The notes under the pieces: model-generated
What the model was told of the DNA's origin: nothing
Database searches by the model: none
What the model saw: only the letters and a program-made list of their open reading frames with translations
Part shown: positions 9,709-18,582 of the stretch, piece by piece
How the letters are laid out: each line of letters starts with the position of its first letter
Position numbering within the stretch: position 1 is the first letter of the stretch
DNA from: Saprospiraceae bacterium
GTDB lineage: Bacteria > Bacteroidota > Bacteroidia > Chitinophagales > Saprospiraceae
NCBI GenBank assembly: GCA_016720635.1
Contig: JADKKF010000014.1
Span: forward strand, 1 to 64,000
Direction: 5' to 3'
Length of the DNA stretch: 64,000 nucleotides
Translations under genes and position numbers: made by a program

Positions 9709-10452
9709 ATGGGTAAACTGACATCGCTACCAACCAAGGCACCAAAAGATTTGGACGAGGATAAAGTGAAAAAGAAAACTTTGAAACTGTCCCTTGAGAT
9801 CACCAAATTATTGCACAATATGTCTGTGCAAAAGAAACATAGCATCATCCTGGTTTTGCAAGGAATGGATGCAAGTGGAAAGGACGGCGTGGTCAAGAGT
9901 GTTTTTTTTGAAATGGCCAACAGTATATACAATGTCGTGGCATTTAAAAAGCCTACTGAGGAAGAGATGGCTCATGATTTTTTGTGGAGAATACATAAAA
10001 ATACACCCGCCAAAGGACGGTTAGTTATATTTAATCGCTCACATTATGAAGACGTGTTGATCCAAAGAGTACACAAGTGGGTGACAGAAGAGACCGTTGC
10101 CAATCGCATGAATGCCATCAATAGTTTTGAAGAAAACCTTTTGAAAGATAATGGCACCATTATGGTAAAATGTTACCTCCATATTTCACCTGAAAAGCAG
10201 TTGGAGAAACTTAAAGAAAGAATGGAGGATCCATATAAACAGTGGAAGCACAATCCTCACGATTTCGAGGAGAGAAAATCTTGGGATAGGTACATGGAGT
10301 GTTACGAAGATGCGATCAAAAAATCGAAGATCCCTTGGCATATCATCCCATCAGACAATCGATGGTATAGGAATTATTGTGTTGCCAAAATACTTTATGA
10401 TACTTTGGTAAAATTGGAAATACCTGACCCAGTGATTGTAAAGCCTAAATAA
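9709..10452 (+). CDS. ppk2: Polyphosphate kinase 2 family protein
   Basis: A 247-residue single-domain PPK2. Members use inorganic polyphosphate to phosphorylate nucleoside mono- or diphosphates. Walker A is GMDASGKDG at 52-60, Walker B with the conserved FNRSHYEDVL lies at about 108-117, and the lid-region arginines follow (VHKWV, then NRMNAINSFEENL). The tail includes KSWDRYMECYEDAI, a family hallmark. Which class (AMP- or ADP-preferring) cannot be settled by eye. It lies 27 bp after the DUF58 gene and 6 bp before the S4-domain gene, consistent with an operon. Confidence 0.92.
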   Translation: MGKLTSLPTKAPKDLDEDKVKKKTLKLSLEITKLLHNMSVQKKHSIILVLQGMDASGKDGVVKSVFFEMANSIYNVVAFKKPTEEEMAHDFLWRIHKNTPAKGRLVIFNRSHYEDVLIQRVHKWVTEETVANRMNAINSFEENLLKDNGTIMVKCYLHISPEKQLEKLKERMEDPYKQWKHNPHDFEERKSWDRYMECYEDAIKKSKIPWHIIPSDNRWYRNYCVAKILYDTLVKLEIPDPVIVKPK

Positions 10453-10458
10453 ATTGGG

Positions 10459-10878
10459 ATGCAGGATCTCCAAAAAGTAAGGTTGGATAAATGGATATGG
10501 GCTGTTCGGATATTTAAATCTAGAACCTTATCTACAGAAGCTTGTCGTATGAATCGCGTCAAGGTAAATGGCAAGTTATCCAAAGCATCGACATTGGTCG
10601 CAATAGGTGATAATATTTCTCTGCGCAAAGACCATTTTAATTTAGAATTTAAAATTGAAAAGCTCATCGATAAGCGAGTTGGCGCACCCATAGCGATCAC
10701 CTGTTATACGAACATGACACCAGTTGAAGAACTCAATAAATTCAAGAATTGGTACGGTACAAGTACAGAATTTAGAGCGAAGGGTTCTGGACGACCTACC
10801 AAAAAAGAGCGTAGAGAAATTGACGATTATAAAGACAACCAATGGGACGGAGAAGAACTAGATTTTGGAGAGTTATAA
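10459..10878 (+). CDS. S4 domain RNA-binding protein, Hsp15/HslR-like
   Basis: A 139-residue protein whose first 65 residues are an S4 RNA-binding domain (VRLDKWIWAVRIFKSRTLS, then NRVKVNGKLSKAST and VAIGD). The basic C-terminal tail, with GSGRPTKKERREIDDY, is typical of Hsp15-type proteins, which bind stalled 50S subunits carrying peptidyl-tRNA. The start is ATG, 6 bp after the PPK2 stop codon, so the two are probably co-transcribed. The S4 fold is secure; the Hsp15-like role is inferred from domain layout. Confidence 0.88.
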   Translation: MQDLQKVRLDKWIWAVRIFKSRTLSTEACRMNRVKVNGKLSKASTLVAIGDNISLRKDHFNLEFKIEKLIDKRVGAPIAITCYTNMTPVEELNKFKNWYGTSTEFRAKGSGRPTKKERREIDDYKDNQWDGEELDFGEL

Positions 10879-10939
10879 CGATCTCCGACTGCCCAGTTTA
10901 ATGCCCGCTCCATTGGCTGTTATGATGTGAATCCTAATA

Positions 10940-12796
10940 TTAATCTTCGATCCTCTCTGGTTGCAGCCCCCACTGTTCAGGAGACCTCCAAAGCGAAGAA
11001 AGCAGAAGTTCTCGCATGAAGAAGAATTCTTTGGGCAGTTTATTGTAAAAAGTTGAAAACAACTCTTCGTGACCTAGCAATTCTTTCTTCCAAACTTCAC
11101 GGTCTATGGTCATGATTTTTTCAAAATCATCCCTAGAAAATTCTAAGCCATCCCAATCAATGTCCCTATACCTAGGTACCCATCCAATCGGACTTTCTAC
11201 AGCTGCCGCTTGACCTTGAATTCTGCCAATAATCCACTTAAGAACGCGCATGTTTTGACCAAAGCCTGGCCATATAAATTTGCCATTTTCATCCTTTCTA
11301 AACCAATTGACTGAGAATACTCGAGGAGCATTTGGCAAAGATCTACCGAATTGCAACCAGTGATTGATATAATCACCGATATTGTAACCCATAAATGGAA
11401 GCATAGCAAATGGATCTCTACGCACTACTCCTTGAGCTCCAACAGCTGCTGCTGTGGTCTCACTGCCCATGGTAGCTGCTAGATACACCCCAAAATTCCA
11501 ATTGAAAGATTGATGTACCAGTGGAATACCAGTCGCGCGACGCCCTCCGAATAAAAAGGCTGCAATCGGAACTCCTTGCGGATTGTCCCAATCAGGATCA
11601 ACAGCTGGGTTTTGATGGGCTGGAGCAGTAAATCGACTATTTGGGTGAGCTGCGGGTTTTCCACTGTTTTTATCGTAAGGGTTCCCATGCCAATCGATGA
11701 GACCGTCTGGAACCTCCTTGGTCATGCCTTCCCACCACACACATTTATCTGGCGTAATTGCAACGTTGGTAAAAATGGTATTGGCTCTAATCGAAGCCAT
11801 TGCATTTGGATTCGTTTCGACATTCGTTCCTGGAGCCACGCCAAAATATCCGCTTTCTGGATTGATGGCTTTCAATTTACCACTTTCATCCTTGTGGATC
11901 CATGCGATGTCGTCACCAACGGTTGTAACTTTCCATCCATCCATTTCTTTAGGTGGAATCAACATGGCAAAATTGGTCTTACCACATGCACTTGGAAAAG
12001 ATGCTGCTATATATGTTTTTTTCTTGTCTGGCGATTCAACACCCATGATGAGCATGTGTTCTGCCAACCAACCTTCGTCGTGCGCAAGTACAGAAGCTAT
12101 TCTCAAAGCAAAGCATTTCTTTCCTAGAAGTGCGTTTCCGCCATAGCCGCTTCCAAAGGATATGACCAATCTTTCTTCAGGGAAATGGGTGATGTATTTT
12201 TCTTGGTTGCAAGGCCATAATGCATCTTTTTCACCTTCCGCCAATGGAGCTCCAAGCGTGTGTACGCATTTTACATAATCGTTAGAATCTAAGTAAGGCA
12301 TCACTTGATCGCCAATCCTAGTCATAATCTTCATGTTGACGACTACGTATTCAGAGTCTGTAATTTCTATCCCATACCTAGAATAAGGTGAGCCAATAGG
12401 GCCCATACAAAAGGGGATGACGTACATGGTACGACCTTTCATACACCCTTCCATTAGGGCATTTAATTTGGACTTCATTTCACTGGGTTCCATCCAGTTG
12501 TTGGTAGGCCCAGCATCGTCTTTTTTTCGGCTGCAAATAAAAGTTCTGTCTTCTACCCTTGCCACATCGCTTGGATCGCTAAAACACGCAAAACTGTTGG
12601 GGTGTTTTTGTTCGTTTAGCTTGATAAATGTGCCTTTATCTACCAATTGTTGGCAAAAATTATCGTATTCTGCCTGTGAGCCGTTACACCAATAGATACC
12701 ATCCGCTTCGAAAAATTTGGCCAGATCCTCGACCCAACCATTCAAGCTTTTTTTCTTAGAAATGATACCTTCGTGATTATTTCCAGATTTACTCAT
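10940..12796 (-). CDS. pckG: Phosphoenolpyruvate carboxykinase (GTP)
   Basis: A 618-residue GTP-dependent PEPCK interconverting oxaloacetate and phosphoenolpyruvate, at the entry to gluconeogenesis. The kinase-1 P-loop with the reactive cysteine is SACGKTN at about 269-275 and the metal-binding GDDIAWI is at 294-300. Other family blocks are TMYVIPFCMGPIGSPYSRYG, FGSGYGGNALLGKKCFALRIAS and NPNAMASI. Length and motifs fit the GTP class rather than the ATP class. It converges on the S4-domain gene with about 60 bp between and has its own intergenic region upstream. No frame damage is visible. Confidence 0.96.
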   Translation of the reverse strand: MSKSGNNHEGIISKKKSLNGWVEDLAKFFEADGIYWCNGSQAEYDNFCQQLVDKGTFIKLNEQKHPNSFACFSDPSDVARVEDRTFICSRKKDDAGPTNNWMEPSEMKSKLNALMEGCMKGRTMYVIPFCMGPIGSPYSRYGIEITDSEYVVVNMKIMTRIGDQVMPYLDSNDYVKCVHTLGAPLAEGEKDALWPCNQEKYITHFPEERLVISFGSGYGGNALLGKKCFALRIASVLAHDEGWLAEHMLIMGVESPDKKKTYIAASFPSACGKTNFAMLIPPKEMDGWKVTTVGDDIAWIHKDESGKLKAINPESGYFGVAPGTNVETNPNAMASIRANTIFTNVAITPDKCVWWEGMTKEVPDGLIDWHGNPYDKNSGKPAAHPNSRFTAPAHQNPAVDPDWDNPQGVPIAAFLFGGRRATGIPLVHQSFNWNFGVYLAATMGSETTAAAVGAQGVVRRDPFAMLPFMGYNIGDYINHWLQFGRSLPNAPRVFSVNWFRKDENGKFIWPGFGQNMRVLKWIIGRIQGQAAAVESPIGWVPRYRDIDWDGLEFSRDDFEKIMTIDREVWKKELLGHEELFSTFYNKLPKEFFFMRELLLSSLWRSPEQWGLQPERIED

Positions 12797-12869
12797 AAAA
12801 TATTTGTAATTTGTTTAAAGTATCCTATAAAATTACGACAATTAATTTTATTTTTTTTGTAAAAATCAA

Positions 12870-13298
12870 TTATAGAATTTTGCTCATATAGCGGTGCATT
12901 ATTCCTACTTCTTCAAAGGGTTCTTTCGAGATTTCATAATTTAATTTTAGATAAAATGGAACTGCCGTATCTCGTGCATGGCAAAAAATACTCGAGCAAC
13001 CCAGCTCTCTGGCCCTTTTTTCGACATAATCAACCAAGCCCTGTCCGATGCCTTGATTTTGAAGTGAGGGATCGACGGCTACTTGTCGCATTTTTGCCTT
13101 ATCTCCTTCGATTTTGAGTTGAATGACGCCTACGATTCGGGCATTATGCGTGGCGATGCAGCAGTGCTCTATATATTCTTTGGCTATATCTTCGGCCACA
13201 AAATCCAGATTGAGAGGCTTTCTAAGTACCTCATACCTTAGTTTTAGGGCTTCATCAAAATCAGGAGTTCCGAATAATATTTCGTTATATTCAATCAC
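12870..13298 (-). CDS. GNAT family N-acetyltransferase
   Basis: A 142-residue acetyltransferase with the acetyl-CoA binding motif near 78-90 (VDPSLQNQGIGQGLVDYVE, the Q-x-x-G-x-G/A form) and a final AVPFYLKLNYE block. Overall it resembles the ElaA/YjcF-like GNATs of unknown substrate. Its ATG overlaps the stop region of the upstream acetoacetyl-CoA ligase gene by 4 bases, so translational coupling is likely. The acceptor cannot be read from sequence. Confidence 0.85.
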   Translation of the reverse strand: MIEYNEILFGTPDFDEALKLRYEVLRKPLNLDFVAEDIAKEYIEHCCIATHNARIVGVIQLKIEGDKAKMRQVAVDPSLQNQGIGQGLVDYVEKRARELGCSSIFCHARDTAVPFYLKLNYEISKEPFEEVGIMHRYMSKIL

Positions 13299-15262
13299 AG
13301 GTTGGCTATTTTTTGTTGAAAAGAAATGAAAAAATCCAAAGATTGAGGGTTTCTGACGCTGCCTAAATTGACTGATTTTTCTAGGGGTTTTCCTAGCAAT
13401 ATTTTTTTGATGGGTGCCTCGAGTTTTTTGCCACTGATGGTATATGGAATGTCGGAAACCTGAATGATTTCGTCTGGAACATGCCTAGGAGAATAGGTGG
13501 ACTTTAGGCAAAGGTTGATGCTAGATTTAAGTTCTTCGGTCAACGTGTGACCATGTTTTAGCACAACAAATAAGGGCATATAATGCGTATTTCCATTGTC
13601 TAGTTCGAGATTGACAATCAGCGAATCTTGGATGGCATCGATGGTGTCAACAGCCCTATATATTTCAGAAGTACCAATGCGGATACCGTGTCTATTGAGC
13701 GTAGCATCAGATCGGCCATATATGACCATCCCATAGTTCGGCGTGATACGAATCCAATCTCCGTGTCGCCAGATACCTGGCCAATCTTCAAAATAGCTGG
13801 ACTCGTATTTTTCAAAGTTCGGGTCATTCCAAAAGTAAATGGGCATCGAAGGCATTGGTTTGGTGATGACCATTTCGCCGATTTCGTTGTGGATAGGGTG
13901 GCCGTTTTCGTCCCAAGACTCAAGGCTGACACCAAGCGTGGCGCATTGAATTTCCCCTTGAAACACGGGCTTGGTTGGGCAACCACCTACGAAAGCAGTA
14001 CATACATCGGTTCCTCCAGACATGGACGTAAGCCAGACATCGGTTTTTATTTTTTCATAAATATAATCGAAACCTTCTGGAGGCAATGGTGAGCCTGTGC
14101 TTCCGATTGAAATCAAAGTGTCCAATTCAAATTGCGATTTGACGTCTAAGCCTTGTTTTTGACAAGCCATGATGAATGGGGCACTGGTTCCAAAATGATG
14201 GATGCCGATTTTTTCACTAAGGGACCACAAAGCTGAAATATTGGGATATGTTGGACTGCCTTCGTACAGCACTGGAGAAGCTCCTGTCAACATCGATCCT
14301 ACCAAGAAATTCCACATCATCCACCCTGTGGTCGAGTACCAAAAGAATTTTTGCCCAGGTTTTACATCGTTTTGAAAAGTTAGATACTTCAAATGTTCCA
14401 ATAAAATCCCGCCCATGCCGTGTACGATGGCTTTAGGGATCCCCGTGGTCCCCGATGAGTATAATACCCAGATGGGATCATTGAAGGGCACACGAACGAA
14501 ATTTAGGGGCTTGGCTGCGTATTTTTCTTGGATCGAATGCCAAGTCACCATGTTTTTTGATTCTAGAGGGAGATTATCTATATACTCCAAAAGGACCACA
14601 TTTTCTAAGTGGGTTAAACGATCGATTATTTCTTCAACCTGTGGTCTTTTATCGATTACTTTGCCGTTGTAGGTATATCCATTGCAAGCTATGAGCATTT
14701 TGGGTTTTATCTGTTCGAATCGCTCGATCACGCTTTGCGTTCCAAAATCTGGTGAACAAGAAGACCAAACGGCTCCAAGGCTATTCGCTGCTAAAAAGCC
14801 TATCAAGGCTTCGGGAACATTGGGTAAATAGGCAACGACCCGATCTCCTGCAACTATCCCATTGGTCGCCATGTGCTGGCGCATCTTGGATACGTGCTCC
14901 CAAAGGGATTTGCAAGTAATTATCTTGGGGTCTTGATTGGTTTCAGTGATCGAATACACGGGGCTATCATACCTCGTATTTTGGGTGTAAATATGCTCAG
15001 AATAGCTCAGCTTGGTGCCTTCAAACCAGCGAACCTTGGGCATGGGTACATCGCTACAAATTGCATCAAACGAACCGTCGTATTGAATGGAGAAATAATC
15101 CAGCAGAGATGCCCAGAAGGTAGGATAATTTCGTACAGACCATTCGTGTATCGACTGATAATCAGAAAGATGTAAATTGAATTTTACATTTAACCAGGCC
15201 TTAAAATGCTCTAAATTGCTGTCACCCTCCTTGTGAGGAGTCCATAAAAGTCTGTTGTCCAT
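13295..15262 (-). CDS. Acetoacetate-CoA ligase
   Basis: A 655-residue ANL-family adenylating enzyme. The AMP-binding motif YSSGTTGIPK is at 268-277. Family-specific blocks include FGTSAPFIMAC, TSMSGGTDVCTAFVGG and RSDATLNRHGIRIGTSEIYRAVD. The C-terminal catalytic lysine region is TISGKKLEAPIKKIL. Length and the R-H-G-I-R-I-G-T-S-E-I-Y stretch match acetoacetyl-CoA synthetases (TIGR01217 type), which activate acetoacetate for lipid or polymer synthesis or ketone use. It overlaps the GNAT gene by 4 bases at its 3' end. A short-chain acyl-CoA ligase of other specificity is the main alternative. Confidence 0.9.
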   Translation of the reverse strand: MDNRLLWTPHKEGDSNLEHFKAWLNVKFNLHLSDYQSIHEWSVRNYPTFWASLLDYFSIQYDGSFDAICSDVPMPKVRWFEGTKLSYSEHIYTQNTRYDSPVYSITETNQDPKIITCKSLWEHVSKMRQHMATNGIVAGDRVVAYLPNVPEALIGFLAANSLGAVWSSCSPDFGTQSVIERFEQIKPKMLIACNGYTYNGKVIDKRPQVEEIIDRLTHLENVVLLEYIDNLPLESKNMVTWHSIQEKYAAKPLNFVRVPFNDPIWVLYSSGTTGIPKAIVHGMGGILLEHLKYLTFQNDVKPGQKFFWYSTTGWMMWNFLVGSMLTGASPVLYEGSPTYPNISALWSLSEKIGIHHFGTSAPFIMACQKQGLDVKSQFELDTLISIGSTGSPLPPEGFDYIYEKIKTDVWLTSMSGGTDVCTAFVGGCPTKPVFQGEIQCATLGVSLESWDENGHPIHNEIGEMVITKPMPSMPIYFWNDPNFEKYESSYFEDWPGIWRHGDWIRITPNYGMVIYGRSDATLNRHGIRIGTSEIYRAVDTIDAIQDSLIVNLELDNGNTHYMPLFVVLKHGHTLTEELKSSINLCLKSTYSPRHVPDEIIQVSDIPYTISGKKLEAPIKKILLGKPLEKSVNLGSVRNPQSLDFFISFQQKIANL

Positions 15263-15402
15263 TGTACAAATTTAGGACTTTTTGGATAAATATTTTGGAT
15301 AAAAATGAATAGGGATTGCTAGTGCAAAATGCATCAGAATGGTCATCGATGATGAGTTTGGAAATGAGAAGCAATAAAGAGATACGGTATTTTTGCAAAA
15401 TA

Positions 15403-15425
15403 GCGGCTACTTTTGGGGTAGCCGC
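15403..15425 (-). terminator. Rho-independent terminator behind the Tai4-like gene
   Basis: A perfect 8-bp stem, GCGGCTAC with GTAGCCGC around a 7-base loop, is followed on the minus strand by TATTTTG. It lies 14 bp beyond the stop codon of the lipoprotein gene at 15439-15879. The stem is nearly identical to the one at 15933-15955. Confidence 0.65.
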
Positions 15426-15438
15426 AATAATTAAAGTG

Positions 15439-15879
15439 TTAATCCTTGGATCGTTTATAATCTTCCAAAGTGAGCTTTTTAACTTGTTTTTGTGCCAATT
15501 TATTAAATTCTATGCTGGTATAATAATCCAAACAATGCTCAAATATTGCTTTTTTGAAATATTCCGAATCATAAATATGATTTCTGCGTGTCATTGAATC
15601 CAAAATAATTTTTTCATTAATTTTGTTTGCAATTGAATCTGCGTAGTCATATAATTTAAAATCTGAAAGTCCATCTGCTAAATTTGATCCATCGTTGAAT
15701 ACAATACTATTGATACACTTATTATCATAATATGCCTTCCTTAAACATGTTTTGAAAACATGATATTTATAAAGTTCCAAATCTTGAGCAAATTGGTGTT
15801 TAAATTCTTTGGAATATCTATTGCTACAAGAATTCAAAATAAAAGTTAGAATAAGAAGCAAGTAAAATAATTTTTTCAT
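15439..15879 (-). CDS. Small lipoprotein resembling Tai4-type immunity proteins
   Basis: A 146-residue protein with a lipoprotein signal (MKKLFYLLLILTFILNSC, predicted lipid-modified Cys18), so probably in the periplasm or outer membrane. The body is helical. Its pattern, FKTCLRKAYYDN near the middle and EHCLDYYTSIEFNKLAQKQV near the end, resembles the two cysteine-containing blocks of Tai4 immunity proteins (C-L-x-x-x-Y...K-C-I-D-x-x-x-S-x-E-L), which neutralise Tae4 peptidoglycan amidases delivered by type VI secretion. This is by eye from remembered family sequences and is not secure. The gene is AT-rich like its two upstream neighbours and is bracketed by two almost identical terminator hairpins. 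No type VI secretion gene is in the window. Confidence 0.5.
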   Translation of the reverse strand: MKKLFYLLLILTFILNSCSNRYSKEFKHQFAQDLELYKYHVFKTCLRKAYYDNKCINSIVFNDGSNLADGLSDFKLYDYADSIANKINEKIILDSMTRRNHIYDSEYFKKAIFEHCLDYYTSIEFNKLAQKQVKKLTLEDYKRSKD

Positions 15880-15923
15880 AAGTTTCTTTCATCTGCATTA
15901 AATGGATTAAAGATACCGACATT

Positions 15924-15955
15924 ATACAAAAAGCGACTACCCGAAAGGTAGCCGC
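15924..15955 (-). terminator. Rho-independent terminator behind the 152-codon secreted-protein gene
   Basis: On the minus strand GCGGCTACC pairs with GGTAGTCGC around a short loop and is followed by TTTTTGT. The single mismatch is a G-U wobble only on the minus-strand transcript, which supports minus-strand termination for the gene ending at 15971. Confidence 0.75.
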
Positions 15956-15970
15956 TTACTTTGAGGACTT

Positions 15971-16405
15971 TTAAATTTTAATTTTATAATAATTGATTTT
16001 TCTGCGATCTTGATAACAGACTGTTGAGCTAATGTGAATGATTAGTTCACCATTTTTATATTCTAATAAATCAATTTCGTGTGAATGAAACCTACCTATT
16101 TTATACAACTTTCCTTTAGACCCTTCTTCAAATTCATCAATAAAAACAAATAATTCCACTTCAATTGCTCCCTCACATTTTGACTCACCCTCTTCAAATC
16201 GTAGATAACCTATTACTGCTGTTAGCTCCTCATTGCCTGGTATATCAATAGATTTGTCGTTGGAGAATTTTTTAAAAAAATCTGAAATTTTTAATTTCGG
16301 TTCTACTTTTAATGGGTGCAAATAAATATAATTATTTTGACCACTACATAATAACCCTACGAAAAGTAATACCAAAGTTAACTTAAATTTAATTAGCCTT
16401 CCCAT
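15971..16405 (-). CDS. Small secreted protein of unknown family
   Basis: About 144 residues beginning at the ATG at 16405 (MGRLIKFKLTLVLLFVGLLC, then SGQ), which gives a clear signal peptide and sits one base after the stop codon of the upstream gene. An in-frame ATG eight codons earlier would overlap that gene and spoil the signal sequence, so I reject it. The mature part alternates beta-prone and acidic stretches (GYLRFEEGESKCEGAIEVELFV is the most regular). I do not recognise the family. Its tight coupling to the M15-like lipoprotein suggests it works with it, possibly as its periplasmic immunity protein or as an accessory; this is inference. Confidence 0.7.
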   Translation of the reverse strand: MGRLIKFKLTLVLLFVGLLCSGQNNYIYLHPLKVEPKLKISDFFKKFSNDKSIDIPGNEELTAVIGYLRFEEGESKCEGAIEVELFVFIDEFEEGSKGKLYKIGRFHSHEIDLLEYKNGELIIHISSTVCYQDRRKINYYKIKI

Positions 16406-16406
16406 T

Positions 16407-18224
16407 TTAATTACATTTAATAGTTTCAATTAATCTGTTTTCATTTTTATTTGCATTAATAGAGATATGAATATGATCTTTATGGTCTTTCACAACATAA
16501 TCTTTATTCAATTTTTTCTTTAGAAAAGGACCAAAATTTTCTCTCACTCCAGATCGTTGCTCAAATATATTTTGAAGTTTTTGGACTACCAACAATTCCT
16601 GGGTATTCATTAAAATCATTTGCTTACCATTAATTCTCGAAATATCAACTGCTCTTTTTTTATAATGGTTAGAATCATTATCATGTCCTCCGTTAGTAGT
16701 TGTAGAAATGAAGATATTTTCAATTGATTCAGTTTGAGAAAGATTATTTAATGCATCGTAAACCATAAAAATTAAAGATTTTTCAACTTTATTATTTGCT
16801 CCACCTCCAAAGATAACGCTTATTTGAGTGCCATTTGACATTTTAAAACAAGAAGGTACAAAAGCCAACTCTCCAGGAGGTCCTGAATTTAAATAATCCA
16901 ATATATCACCATCATCAGTCGCATTTGCATTATGGTCTGTTTCATAATTAATTACTACATTTTCAAAATCTTGACGTGTATTAAACAAACTGGCGACTGT
17001 GCAAGGCCAGTTATTATTGCAGAATTTATCTGCAAGTAGTTTTATCTGTTGGTATGGAATAAACTTATAAATTCTCAAAAAGAGTTCTTGTTCCGTCTGA
17101 TTTATAAGTTTAGAAGATATCATTTGTCTTATGGCTTGAGAATTAAAGTGGTTTTTACTAAGGTTATCAAAAATACAATTATTTGCAAGGATTAAAATTC
17201 GCTCTGCCGGAGTAAGTTCGTCATAGTGTGCTTCCAGAAAATCATATCGCGCCAGTTTTTGTTCACCACTCAAAAGTTCGTATGTCCTAGAGCCATTATT
17301 ATAAATGGTTGTACCACCGCCGCCTCCACCGCCGCGATTGACTAGGTCAATTATACGCAAAAACCTTGGCGGCTGGTGTTCCCCAAAGGTTCCTTCTGGG
17401 TCACATATTACTAATGGAATTGAAGTTGTGGATATTGATGTAACATTTTGTGCACCTGTGATTCTATACCATTCGTTCCAATTTGAGGAAGGATCACCGT
17501 ACCATCCATCAGCTAGTATTGCTTCCATATTAAATCCATAATCAATCTTTAGGCTATTCAATGATCGACCTGGACTCAAGACATTTTCAGATATTACTGA
17601 TAAAAATGAAAAGTAAAATGAAATATCCTTGCACACAACCCTTGATTCTAAGGTTGATTTATTAGATGGTGACAAAATGGAGGTAATATTTCCATCGACA
17701 AACTTATAAGTCCTCAATCTATTGTTATAAACATCGAAAGTGGAAACAATTCCATCAAAACTTGAAAAATCTACATTAACGTCTTCAGGAATAATCTTTA
17801 AATAATAGAAAGCATCCCCATTGCTTATGTTTTTAACATCAACAACGCAATAAGAATATGTTAATGTTCTTTGTTTGGCAGTATCTGCCTCAATTCCTGG
17901 TACAATGATAAAGCTCGAATCAGCAAAATCAATTTGTTGTGCTTTGTCATAGTCAGGAATGAAATTTAGACTAAAAATTGAGCTTGGGGTTTCTGATTCG
18001 TTATACTTTGATTTTTGATTGTTTGAGACCCATTTGTCTAATTTTGGAATAAAATCATTGCTGATTGGTCGTATATTATATTCAGTTGGCATTGATTCCA
18101 CGTCCACATCCTTCTTGCAACCCCACCAAGTGGCGGACGAAATTAATATAGCAAATAGAAAATAAATGCAGTATTTAATACTGTTGATTCTCGGGGGGGG
18201 GGTAAATTTTAATAAACTACGCAT
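16407..18224 (-). CDS. Lipoprotein with C-terminal M15-like (DD-carboxypeptidase fold) domain
   Basis: A 605-residue protein. Residues about 18-38 form a hydrophobic export signal ending in WWGCKK, so it is probably a lipoprotein. The N-terminal half (40-300) is an unrecognised beta-rich region, followed by a seven-glycine run near 300. The C-terminal 100 residues carry the zinc-site pattern of peptidase family M15: SNH520YKKRAVD527 (S-x-H-x6-D) and DHIH586IS. M15 and related endolysins cut peptidoglycan peptide cross-links. Low GC and unusual length suggest acquired DNA. A single-domain cargo fused to a long variable-looking leader, with a small secreted gene immediately after it, resembles a polymorphic effector. 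The gene begins with a C10 tract at codons 8-11. Peptidoglycan remodelling by a housekeeping enzyme is the alternative. Confidence 0.65.
   Translation of the reverse strand: MRSLLKFTPPPRINSIKYCIYFLFAILISSATWWGCKKDVDVESMPTEYNIRPISNDFIPKLDKWVSNNQKSKYNESETPSSIFSLNFIPDYDKAQQIDFADSSFIIVPGIEADTAKQRTLTYSYCVVDVKNISNGDAFYYLKIIPEDVNVDFSSFDGIVSTFDVYNNRLRTYKFVDGNITSILSPSNKSTLESRVVCKDISFYFSFLSVISENVLSPGRSLNSLKIDYGFNMEAILADGWYGDPSSNWNEWYRITGAQNVTSISTTSIPLVICDPEGTFGEHQPPRFLRIIDLVNRGGGGGGGTTIYNNGSRTYELLSGEQKLARYDFLEAHYDELTPAERILILANNCIFDNLSKNHFNSQAIRQMISSKLINQTEQELFLRIYKFIPYQQIKLLADKFCNNNWPCTVASLFNTRQDFENVVINYETDHNANATDDGDILDYLNSGPPGELAFVPSCFKMSNGTQISVIFGGGANNKVEKSLIFMVYDALNNLSQTESIENIFISTTTNGGHDNDSNHYKKRAVDISRINGKQMILMNTQELLVVQKLQNIFEQRSGVRENFGPFLKKKLNKDYVVKDHKDHIHISINANKNENRLIETIKCN
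18193..18202. repeat. C10 homopolymer at the start of the M15-like lipoprotein gene
   Basis: Ten consecutive G on the plus strand (C on the coding strand) encode the Pro run at codons 8-11, just before the export signal. A gain or loss of one base would shift the frame and abolish export, so the tract is a candidate slipped-strand switch. Such tracts are also prone to sequencing error. Confidence 0.7.
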
Positions 18225-18582
18225 AAGATTGAAAATTTTTTTGAATTATAAAATAAGTTAAATGCATACCTTGAAGCGTGGTAGGGACTTGAGCTTAGGT
18301 CATGAATGCATTTTGAGAGCGGCCGCCAGTCGATGCAACATGTACTATTCTGTAGTAGTATATCCAGTATTCAAAATATGAATGCAAGATAATGGTAAAA
18401 GTCGAAATAAATGATAAGTCCACCCTCTTAGGGGCGAGTATGGACAAAACTTTAACAAATACATAAAATATGCTATGAATAAGGCTTTTGAAGACTGATA
18501 TTTATGTACGGATATTTTACCAATATGAGAAATAAAAATATGTGGTGGGGTTAAGTTTTATACCAATTTTTGTACAAAACCT
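18225..18582. other. AT-rich intergenic stretch without a recognised gene
   Basis: No protein-like open frame is visible. It presumably holds the promoter of the lipoprotein gene to its left. It contains a GCGGCCGC octamer and an imperfect TACTA/TAGTA palindrome near 18345; neither has a clear function. Confidence 0.5.

Noticed and set aside
11576..12146. Long plus-strand frames opposite pckG (183 and 149 codons)
   Set aside because: They lie wholly antisense to an intact, well conserved gene and have no recognisable motif.
13628..14092. A 154-codon plus-strand frame within the acetoacetate-CoA ligase gene
   Set aside because: Antisense to an intact coding region; no domain or start context.
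17305..17541. A plus-strand frame starting with a run of prolines
   Set aside because: It is the complement of the seven-glycine run in the lipoprotein gene and has no other support.
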